Assembly (NCBI GenBank): GCA_003445715.1
Contig: DMCS01000089.1
Location: forward strand, 1-9,938
From: Candidatus Mesolinea sp.
GTDB taxonomy: Bacteria > Chloroflexota > Anaerolineae > Anaerolineales > Anaerolineaceae
Direction: 5' to 3'
DNA length: 9,938 bases
Part shown: positions 5,606 through 9,938 of the stretch, in pieces
Numbering within the stretch: the stretch's first letter is position 1
How the letters are laid out: the number at the start of each line of letters is the position of its first letter
Program-made: the position numbers and the translations under genes
The notes under the pieces: generated by a model
Database searches by the model: none
What the model saw: only the letters and a program-made list of their open reading frames with translations
Told to the model about the DNA's origin: nothing

Positions 5606-6328
5606 TTACACCTGTTTAGACTCCATATTCAAGGCTTCGTTTGGATCCACTTTAATGCCAGGACCCATCGTTGAAGCAATGGTAACCCTACGAACAAAAT
5701 TTCCCTTAGCTCCTGCTGGGCGTGCTCTGCGGATGGCATTCATCAGCGCAGCCAGATTTTCTTCTAATGCATCAACAGAGAAGGAGACCTTCCCAATCGG
5801 AACATGGATATTTGCTGACTTATCCAGACGGAACTCCACGCGTCCAGCCTTGGCACTTTTTATCGCCTGAGCAATATCTTCTGGCTGTACCACAGTGCCC
5901 GCCTTGGGGTTAGGCATCAGGTTGCGCGGACCTAATACTCTGCCTAAACGCCCTACCTTGCCCATCATATCCACTGTGCCTACGGCGACATCAAAATCCG
6001 TATAACCTTGTGAAATGCGGCTCATATCTTCATCAGTTTCAGCCACAAAATCTGCGCCAGCTTCGCGTGCGTCTGCAGCAGCTTGCCCTTGCGCAAAGAC
6101 CAATACCCGGATTTGTTTGCCTAAGCCATTCGGCAAAACCACCACATCGCGGATTTGTTGATCGGCTTGGCGTGGGTCTAAGTTTGTCCGCAAGTGCACT
6201 TCGACTGTCTCATCAAAATTAGCAAATGCAGCTTCTTTTACAAGTTCTAAAGCTTCCCTAGGGCTGTAAATCTGATTAAGATCCAGCTGTTTTAGTGCAT
6301 TTTCATATTTCTTGCCATGTTTGGGCAT
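5606..6328 (-). CDS. rplA: Ribosomal protein uL1
   Basis: uL1 forms the mobile L1 stalk of the 50S subunit at the E site and, in several bacteria, represses the rplK-rplA mRNA. From the ATG at 6328 the product is 240 residues, the normal size. It begins MPKHGKKYENAL and carries the signature LGPRNLMPNPKAGTV near 132-146, plus the C-terminal TMGPGIKVDP. The frame is open back to a GTG at 6361, but those extra codons include the Shine-Dalgarno AAGGAG and do not match the family. Tandem ATGs occur at 6331 and 6328; the second has the better spacing and the family N-terminus. It lies 56 bases after rplK. No terminator follows before the rplJ leader region, so read-through into the leader is possible. 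Confidence 0.97.
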   Translation of the reverse strand: MPKHGKKYENALKQLDLNQIYSPREALELVKEAAFANFDETVEVHLRTNLDPRQADQQIRDVVVLPNGLGKQIRVLVFAQGQAAADAREAGADFVAETDEDMSRISQGYTDFDVAVGTVDMMGKVGRLGRVLGPRNLMPNPKAGTVVQPEDIAQAIKSAKAGRVEFRLDKSANIHVPIGKVSFSVDALEENLAALMNAIRRARPAGAKGNFVRRVTIASTMGPGIKVDPNEALNMESKQV

Positions 6329-6384
6329 CATAACTCCTTCGTGGTTCAAACGGGTAGCCACTTCCCTCCCACAACTATTTCAAT

Positions 6385-6813
6385 TTATTTGTCGACGATA
6401 GTAATTCCCATATTGCGGGCAGTACCTTCAATTTGCTTCATCGCCCCTTCGATATCAATCGCGTTCAAATCTTTCATCTTAGCTTCCGCAATCTCACGCA
6501 ATTGGGCACGGGTAATTGTGCCCACCTTTTCGCTTCTCGGATTAGCAGAACCTTTCTCAATTCCGGCGGCTTTTTTGAGCAGCACAGAAGCTGGGGGGGA
6601 TTTTAGTTCAAATTTGAACGAACCATCTGCAAAGATGGTGATCTCGGCAGGGATAATCTCGCCCATACGATTGGACGTGCGCGCGTTATATTCCTTACAA
6701 AACGCCATAATATTGACGCCATGCGGTGCTAACGCCGGACCAATCGGCGGAGCGGGGTTCGCCTTCCCTGCCTGGATTTGAAGTTTTACAACTGCTTTAA
6801 CTTTCTTTGCCAC
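6385..6813 (-). CDS. rplK: Ribosomal protein uL11, GTG start
   Basis: uL11 sits at the base of the L12 stalk in the GTPase-associated centre and binds 23S rRNA. The product has 142 residues: KVKAVVKLQIQAGKANPAPP at the N-terminus with the Pro-rich hinge region, then PIGPALAPHGVNIMAFCKEYN, and the RNA-binding C-terminal domain ending ARNMGITIVD. The start is GTG (6811-6813) after AAAGGAG with 7-base spacing. Two small departures from the common form ALGQHGVNIMEFCK are seen: Gly-Gln becomes Ala-Pro (29-30) and Glu becomes Ala (37). It follows nusG by 67 bases that contain two hairpins, and precedes rplA. Confidence 0.97.
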   Translation of the reverse strand: MAKKVKAVVKLQIQAGKANPAPPIGPALAPHGVNIMAFCKEYNARTSNRMGEIIPAEITIFADGSFKFELKSPPASVLLKKAAGIEKGSANPRSEKVGTITRAQLREIAEAKMKDLNAIDIEGAMKQIEGTARNMGITIVDK

Positions 6814-6831
6814 AACACATCTCCTTTGTGG
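6810..6831 (-). promoter_or_regulatory. Hairpin enclosing the rplK ribosome binding site and start codon
   Basis: In the mRNA, CCACAA (complement of 6826-6831) is perfectly complementary to UUGUGG (complement of 6810-6815) around a 10-base loop AGGAGAUGUG. The Shine-Dalgarno core sits in the loop and the GTG start sits in the 3' arm. This could limit initiation; whether uL1 or another factor acts on it is not shown by the sequence. Confidence 0.35.
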
Positions 6832-6838
6832 TGCTAAC

Positions 6839-6879
6839 GGGACGCTTCGTCCCTCCCACGAATTTCCGGATCGCTCCGG
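6839..6879 (-). promoter_or_regulatory. Two small hairpins in the nusG-rplK gap
   Basis: In the mRNA, CCGGA-GCGA-UCCGG (plus 6866-6879) has a 5-bp stem closed by a GNRA tetraloop, right after the nusG stop. GGGACG-AAG-CGUCCC (plus 6839-6853) follows with a 6-bp stem. Neither has a U-run, so they are not terminators. They could be RNA-processing or protein-binding sites ahead of rplK. The leader ahead of rplK is where uL1 binds its mRNA in E. coli, but I do not recognise the uL1 target itself. Confidence 0.35.
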
Positions 6880-6880
6880 T

Positions 6881-7543
6881 TTATGCCTTTTCTACCTGTA
6901 AGAAATCCAACTCTACAGGCGTTTCGCGCCCGAAAAAGTTCACCATCACGCGAATCTTCGAGCGTTCCATATCGACTTCCGCAACCGTACCGCGGAAATC
7001 GTTGAACGGTCCATCAACAATGCGCACACGATCGCCTTCATGATAGGTTACCTTAAATGTAGGCGACTCGTCTTCAGCCCGGCGCATAATCGCTGCCACT
7101 TCTTCAGGACGTAGTGGTGTAGGCTCATCGCCCATGCCCACGAATCCCGTTACGCCGGGGGTATTACGCACCACAAACCAAGAATCTTCTTCCAAAATCA
7201 TCTCGACGAGCACATATCCAGGGAAGACGTGGCGCTCCACTGTGCGGCGCTTGCCATCTCGAACCTCGATTTCATCTTGAGTCGGGATGAATACGTCAAA
7301 GATCTTGTCTTTCATATTCATGGTCTCAATGCGTTGTTCTAAGTTTTTGCGCACTTTATTTTCGTACCCAGAATAGCAATGGATAACGAACCACTGGCGT
7401 TCGCCTTTTTGTACACCTGAAGGAATTTCTTCCACAGAAGCAGGCACGGCAGCCTGATTGGAATCTTCGGGGTTTTCCCCTTCGGTTTCCACTTTGGGCT
7501 CTTCGTTATCCATTAATTCTTCGTTATCCATCGTATTGGCCAT
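6881..7543 (-). CDS. nusG: Transcription elongation/antitermination factor NusG
   Basis: NusG binds RNA polymerase and couples it to the leading ribosome or to Rho. The product has 220 residues, about 40 longer than the E. coli protein because of an acidic N-terminal tail (1-47) that includes the repeated MDNEE at 5-9 and 11-15. The NGN domain follows (about 50-155) with QWFVIHCYSGYENKV and HVFPGYVLVEM. The C-terminal KOW domain (about 165-220) contains GDRVRIVDGPFNDFRGTV and NFFGRETPVEL. The ATG at 7543 follows AGGGG at 7-base spacing. In-frame ATGs at 7531 and 7513, made by the repeat, are alternative starts. It lies 20 bases after secE, as expected for the secE-nusG pair. Confidence 0.97.
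   Translation of the reverse strand: MANTMDNEELMDNEEPKVETEGENPEDSNQAAVPASVEEIPSGVQKGERQWFVIHCYSGYENKVRKNLEQRIETMNMKDKIFDVFIPTQDEIEVRDGKRRTVERHVFPGYVLVEMILEEDSWFVVRNTPGVTGFVGMGDEPTPLRPEEVAAIMRRAEDESPTFKVTYHEGDRVRIVDGPFNDFRGTVAEVDMERSKIRVMVNFFGRETPVELDFLQVEKA
7500..7531 (-). repeat. 14-bp direct repeat at the nusG 5' end
   Basis: The plus-strand string TCTTCGTTATCCAT occurs at 7500-7513 and again at 7518-7531, an 18-base period, giving two copies of MDNEE near the NusG N-terminus. Being in frame, the duplication adds six codons without disrupting the gene. Confidence 0.85.
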
Positions 7544-7563
7544 TTCCTGGCCCCTTTTCTAAA

Positions 7564-7776
7564 CTATCCAACCAGCAGACCGATGAGTTGACTGAAGGCA
7601 AAATCCAGCAGCCCTAAAATTGCAGCCATAATCACTGTGACGATCAAAACAATCTTGGTAAGCGACCAGGCTTCCTTAGGGGTTGGCCAGGTAACCTTAC
7701 GCAATTCACCCACTGTTTCACGCCAAAAGCGTGAAATACCCTGAAAAATACTGTTCTTCTTTTTACCCTTTGCCAT
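7564..7776 (-). CDS. secE: Preprotein translocase subunit SecE
   Basis: SecE clamps SecY in the SecYEG membrane channel. The product has 70 residues, the usual single-span form of most bacteria outside the enterobacteria. It has a basic N-terminus (KGKKKN), the amphipathic cytoplasmic helix with the conserved ELRKVTWPT at 24-32, and one transmembrane segment at about 41-68 (KIVLIVTVIMAAIL onward). The Shine-Dalgarno AGGAG lies seven bases before the ATG. It sits between tRNA-Trp and nusG, the classic position. Confidence 0.96.
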   Translation of the reverse strand: MAKGKKKNSIFQGISRFWRETVGELRKVTWPTPKEAWSLTKIVLIVTVIMAAILGLLDFAFSQLIGLLVG

Positions 7777-7797
7777 TACATCACTCCTGGTTGATAA

Positions 7798-7839
7798 CTC
7801 AACGCCGCGGCTGGCACGGCGTTGAGCTCTTTTCTCAAC
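7798..7839 (-). repeat. Overlapping inverted repeats between tRNA-Trp and secE
   Basis: CTCAACGCCG (7798-7807) is perfectly complementary to CGGCGTTGAG (7817-7826), a 10-bp stem with a 9-base loop. GTTGAG (7821-7826) can instead pair with CTCAAC (7834-7839), the latter reaching the 3' discriminator base of tRNA-Trp. The two hairpins exclude each other. There is no T-run, so a processing site or folding switch is more likely than a terminator. Confidence 0.6.
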
Positions 7840-7911
7840 AGGTCAGGTAGGACTTGAACCCACAACCCCCGCTTTTGGAGAGCGGTGCTCTGCCAATTGA
7901 GCTACTGACCT
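7839..7911 (-). tRNA. tRNA-Trp (CCA)
   Basis: This is a 73-base cloverleaf. The acceptor arm pairs AGGTCAG with CTGACCT and the discriminator is G. The D arm contains AGCTCAATTGGCAGAGC. The anticodon arm is CCGCT-CTCCAAA-AGCGG with anticodon CCA, and the T arm contains GGTTCAAGTCC. The 3' CCA is not encoded. It lies between rpmG and secE, a conserved place for tRNA-Trp in many bacteria, and is probably cut out of the tuf-secE transcript. Confidence 0.97.
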
Positions 7912-7944
7912 AAGCAACCTTTGCCAGCCTTGTGCTGACGAAGG

Positions 7945-8115
7945 CTATTTCACCTCACGGTGCAAACGATGCTGACGACATCGCGGACAATATTTCATTA
8001 ATTCCATGCGGCCAGGATCATTGCGCCGATTCTTTTCCGTGGTGTAATTGCGTTCCTTACACTCGGTGCAAGCCAAATAAATCACTGGTCTAATATCTTT
8101 CTTTTTCGATGCCAT
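7945..8115 (-). CDS. rpmG: Ribosomal protein bL33 (zinc-binding form)
   Basis: bL33 is a small protein of the 50S subunit near the E site. The 56-residue product begins MASKKKDIRPVIYLACTECK and contains two Cys pairs, C16-x2-C19 and C43-x2-C46 (CPRC), so it is the zinc-ribbon (C+) type rather than the cysteine-free form. NYTTEKNRRNDPGRMELMKYC is the conserved middle (cited by its ends NYTTEK and MKYC). The ribosome binding site is weak (GGAT only). Immediately upstream is a strong hairpin and an 11-codon mini-frame with a good Shine-Dalgarno, so translation may depend on coupling. It lies between tuf and tRNA-Trp. Confidence 0.96.
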   Translation of the reverse strand: MASKKKDIRPVIYLACTECKERNYTTEKNRRNDPGRMELMKYCPRCRQHRLHREVK

Positions 8116-8118
8116 TTT

Positions 8119-8155
8119 TCATCCACATGGCTGCCCCATCAAAGAAGCAGCCATG
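8119..8155 (-). promoter_or_regulatory. Hairpin with an 11-codon leader frame between tuf and rpmG
   Basis: CATGGCTGC and GCAGCCATG (plus 8126-8134 and 8147-8155) form a perfect 9-bp stem with a 12-base loop on the minus strand. The same stretch holds an 11-codon frame, ATG at 8154 to TGA at 8119-8121 (MAASLMGQPCG), preceded by GGAGGA and ending three bases before the rpmG ATG. Either the hairpin is an RNA-processing or pausing site, or the mini-frame couples ribosomes to rpmG. No T-run follows, so it is not an intrinsic terminator. Confidence 0.4.
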
Positions 8156-8174
8156 CTTCCTCCGTTCACAAATT

Positions 8175-9380
8175 TTATTCAATAATTTTAGTGATCCTGC
8201 CCGCACCAACGGTCAAGCCGCCTTCACGAATAGCAAATTCGGAACCCTGCTCTAGAGCCACAGGAGTAATCAGTTTGACCTTCAATCCGTTGACGTTATC
8301 TCCCGGCAGAACCATTTCGACACCATCAGGCAGGGTTACATCACCGGTTACATCCATCGTGCGGATATAGAACTGGGGACGATATCCCGTGAAGAACGCG
8401 CTATGGCGGCCGCCCTCTTCCCGCTTGAGGATGTATACACTGGCTTCAAAGGTGGTGTGCGGCGTAATACTGCCAGGCTTTGCCACAACCATGCCACGTT
8501 CCACCTGGTCGCGATCAATACCGCGCAGCAACAGACCAACATTATCACCTGCCATACCATAATCCAAGGTCTTGTGGAACATTTCCACACCAGTGACTAC
8601 GGATTTTTGGATTTCATCGCGTAAACCAACAATATCAACCGGGTCGTTGACTTTGATCTGACCACGTTCGATACGGCCGGTTACCACCGTGCCGCGGCCT
8701 TTGATGGTGAACACATCTTCGATCGGCATCATGAATGGCTTATCCAGTTCACGCACCGGCTCTGGGAAGTAGTTATCAATCGCATCGAGCAGCTCGATAA
8801 TCGGCTTATATTCCGGGGCATTTAAATCCGTGGATGTGCTTTCCAAAGCCAACTTTGCCGACCCGCGGATGATGGGGATCTCGTCACCAGGGAAACCGTT
8901 TTTAGTCAAAAGCTCACGGATTTCAATCTCGACCAGCTCCAGCAGCTCAGGGTCATCCATCATATCCACCTTATTTAGGAAGACAATGATATAAGGCACC
9001 TCAACCTGGCGTGCCAGCAAGACGTGTTCATACGTCTGGGGCATAGGACCATCTGGCGCAGAGACTACCAGAATAGCGCCATCCACCTGAGCCGCGCCCG
9101 TAATCATATTCTTGATATAGTCACGGTGACCGGGCATATCCACGTGTGCATAGTGGCGCTTCGGCGTTGAATATTCCACATGCGAAATATTAATGGTAAT
9201 GCCACGCGTCTTCTCTTCTGGGGCATTATCAATACTCTCAAACGGGCGAAAGTCACCAAAGCCACGCAGTGCAGAAACTTTGGTCATCGCAGCCGTCAGG
9301 GTGGTCTTGCCATGGTCGATGTGGCCCATGGTACCCACATTCATATGGGGTTTTGACCGATCAAATTTTTGTTTTGCCAT
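8175..9380 (-). CDS. tuf: Translation elongation factor EF-Tu
   Basis: EF-Tu is the GTPase that delivers aminoacyl-tRNA to the ribosome. The product has 401 residues. The G domain has the P-loop GHIDHGKT (19-26), switch I RGITIN (59-64), switch II DMPGH (81-85, catalytic His85), NKVD (136-139) and the GSAK segment (173-176). Domain 2 has GRGTVVTGRIERG (228-240), and domain 3 has GGRHSAFFTGYRPQFY and the end GGLTVGAGRITKI. Switch II continues RDYIKNM where most bacteria have ADYVKNM, a form I associate with Chloroflexota from memory. The very widely conserved Arg of PQTREH is Tyr117 here. The Shine-Dalgarno AAGGAG is six bases upstream. The gene is preceded by tRNA-Thr(GGT) and followed by rpmG. 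Only one tuf copy lies in the window. Confidence 0.98.
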   Translation of the reverse strand: MAKQKFDRSKPHMNVGTMGHIDHGKTTLTAAMTKVSALRGFGDFRPFESIDNAPEEKTRGITINISHVEYSTPKRHYAHVDMPGHRDYIKNMITGAAQVDGAILVVSAPDGPMPQTYEHVLLARQVEVPYIIVFLNKVDMMDDPELLELVEIEIRELLTKNGFPGDEIPIIRGSAKLALESTSTDLNAPEYKPIIELLDAIDNYFPEPVRELDKPFMMPIEDVFTIKGRGTVVTGRIERGQIKVNDPVDIVGLRDEIQKSVVTGVEMFHKTLDYGMAGDNVGLLLRGIDRDQVERGMVVAKPGSITPHTTFEASVYILKREEGGRHSAFFTGYRPQFYIRTMDVTGDVTLPDGVEMVLPGDNVNGLKVKLITPVALEQGSEFAIREGGLTVGAGRITKIIE

Positions 9381-9428
9381 ACTTATCTCCTTAACATAAT
9401 TACATTTTCACTCGTTATTTCGGCAAAA

Positions 9429-9501
9429 AGCCCTCAATGGGATTCGGACCCATGACCTCGTTCTTACCAAGAACGCGCTCTACCAACTGAGCTATGAGGG
9501 C
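9429..9501 (-). tRNA. tRNA-Thr (GGT)
   Basis: This is a 73-base cloverleaf. The acceptor GCCCTCA pairs with TGAGGGC and the discriminator is T. The D arm contains AGCTCAGTTGGTAGAGC. The anticodon arm is CGTTC-TTGGTAA-GAACG with anticodon GGT, and the T arm contains GGGTCCGAATCCC. CCA is not encoded. A T-run of five begins at the discriminator, but tuf follows in the same direction and should be co-transcribed. Confidence 0.97.
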
Positions 9502-9534
9502 AGCCGGAACCAGGACCTCTTTTAGAGATCCAAG

Positions 9535-9617
9535 TGGACGGTGAAGGATTCGAACCTCCGAAGGCCTCTGCCAACTGATTTACAGTCAGTCCCCGTTGAC
9601 CACTTGGGTAACCGTCC
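9535..9617 (-). tRNA. tRNA-Tyr (GTA)
   Basis: This is an 83-base class II tRNA with the long variable arm expected for bacterial tRNA-Tyr. The acceptor GGACGGT pairs with ACCGTCC and the discriminator is A. The anticodon arm is ACTGA-CTGTAAA-TCAGT with anticodon GTA, and the T arm contains GGTTCGAATCC. CCA is not encoded. It is separated from tRNA-Thr(GGT) by 33 bases holding a 7-bp hairpin. Confidence 0.96.
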
Positions 9618-9631
9618 ATGTTATTTCGGGC

Positions 9632-9687
9632 GCTAGCGTTTTACCCGCTGGAGATTGAGGTTGAACAGGTCAATCTCAATCGCTAAC
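9632..9687 (-). repeat. Stem-loop in the spacer between tRNA-Thr(TGT) and tRNA-Tyr
   Basis: GAGATTGA (9651-9658) and TCAATCTC (9670-9677) form a perfect 8-bp stem with an 11-base loop. Outside it, TAGCG (9634-9638) and CGCTA (9681-9685) can pair as well. There is no T-run. A processing signal in the polycistronic tRNA precursor is the simplest reading. Confidence 0.5.
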
Positions 9688-9697
9688 GGCTAACTTG

Positions 9698-9769
9698 AGC
9701 CGACGATGGGAATCGAACCCATAACCTACCGCTTACAAGGCGGTTGCTCTGCCGTTGAGCTACGCCGGC
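9698..9769 (-). tRNA. tRNA-Thr (TGT)
   Basis: This is a 72-base cloverleaf. The acceptor GCCGGCG pairs with CGTCGGC (one G-T pair) and the discriminator is T. The D arm contains AGCTCAACGGCAGAGC. The anticodon arm is ACCGC-CTTGTAA-GCGGT with anticodon TGT, and the T arm contains GGGTTCGATTCCC. CCA is not encoded. It is the first gene of the operon; with the GGT isoacceptor three genes on, most Thr codons are covered. Confidence 0.97.
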
Positions 9770-9812
9770 GCCCTATTAAATTATTAAATATCGGCTCTTC
9801 CTTAGCTAAAAA

Positions 9813-9841
9813 AGTATATCAAAAGCCGAACCAATCCGCAA
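9813..9841 (-). promoter_or_regulatory. Promoter P2 of the tRNA-tuf operon
   Basis: On the minus strand TTGCGG (9836-9841), a 17-base spacer and TATACT (9813-9818), preceded by TGA, give an extended -10 promoter. Transcription would start near 9806, about 37 bases before tRNA-Thr(TGT). Confidence 0.7.
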
Positions 9842-9878
9842 GCCTGATTTCTCACTTCAGACTATACAGCAAGGCGTG

Positions 9879-9907
9879 AGTGTATCAGACCCAGCCGCAT
9901 TCGTCAA
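9879..9907 (-). promoter_or_regulatory. Promoter P1 of the tRNA-tuf operon
   Basis: On the minus strand TTGACG (9902-9907), a 17-base spacer and TACACT (9879-9884) match a sigma-70 promoter, with an AT-rich AAAATTT just upstream. It lies 66 bases above P2, so the tRNA-tuf cluster appears to have tandem promoters. Confidence 0.7.
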
Positions 9908-9938
9908 GCAAATTTTATGAGGGTGTTGAAAAACATTG

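Noticed and set aside
6329..6361. GTG start giving an 11-residue longer uL1
   Set aside because: The extra codons contain the Shine-Dalgarno AAGGAG and do not match uL1; family N-terminus MPKHGKKY starts at 6328.
6317..6781. 154-codon plus-strand frame opposite rplK
   Set aside because: It mirrors the rplK reading frame; rplK is certain and the antisense translation matches nothing I know.
9791..9829. Inverted repeat TCGGCT/AGCCGA around the P2 -10 region as an operator
   Set aside because: The arms are 6 bp and about 27 bases apart, with the expected transcription start between them; likely coincidental.
9918..9938. GAGGGTGTTGAAAAAC at the right edge as an insertion-sequence end
   Set aside because: It vaguely resembles some IS termini, but no partner repeat, target duplication or transposase is visible and the window stops here.

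Overview
The window is ordinary bacterial chromosome of moderate GC, most likely from a Chloroflexota (Anaerolineae-like) bacterium. That placement is inference. It rests on an EF-Tu switch II of the form DMPGHRDYIKN, a LexA with a Gram-positive-type SOS box (GAAC-N4-GTTC), and a thioredoxin-reductase-type iron-sulfur protein and rubredoxins typical of anaerobes. No mobile element, CRISPR array or rRNA gene is convincing here.

Left part, plus strand (454-3428): a four-gene redox cassette. It encodes a 657-residue FMN/4Fe-4S/FAD flavoenzyme of the Old Yellow Enzyme/enoate reductase type, a small glutaredoxin-like protein with a CPWC site, a ferredoxin:thioredoxin reductase catalytic chain fused to a rubredoxin-like domain, and a free rubredoxin. 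The genes are tightly spaced and end at a strong intrinsic terminator (3451-3488). Together they look like an electron relay from an iron-sulfur/rubredoxin donor to a dithiol protein, with the flavoenzyme as partner or client. This is the least routine part of the window. The 453 bases in front hold no confident gene, only a possible degraded helix-turn-helix fragment on the minus strand.

Middle, plus strand (3579-4352): lexA, with a textbook promoter whose 17-base spacer contains a perfect SOS box, so autorepression is expected. A bidirectional hairpin (4373-4404) separates it from the convergent cluster to its right.

Right part, minus strand (9907 down to 4421): the translation/transcription cluster, reading from its tandem promoters tRNA-Thr(TGT), tRNA-Tyr(GTA), tRNA-Thr(GGT), tuf, rpmG, tRNA-Trp(CCA), secE, nusG, rplK, rplA, rplJ, rplL. 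The order matches the thrU-tyrU-glyT-thrT-tufB / secE-nusG-rplKAJL arrangement known from E. coli, without tRNA-Gly. rpoBC does not follow rplL. Between rplA and rplJ there is an L10-type leader followed by an intrinsic attenuator. An 8-base stretch of the leader core is perfectly complementary to the attenuator loop, which gives a concrete model for L10-dependent attenuation. Several start sites (rplJ, rplK, rpmG) lie in or beside small hairpins.
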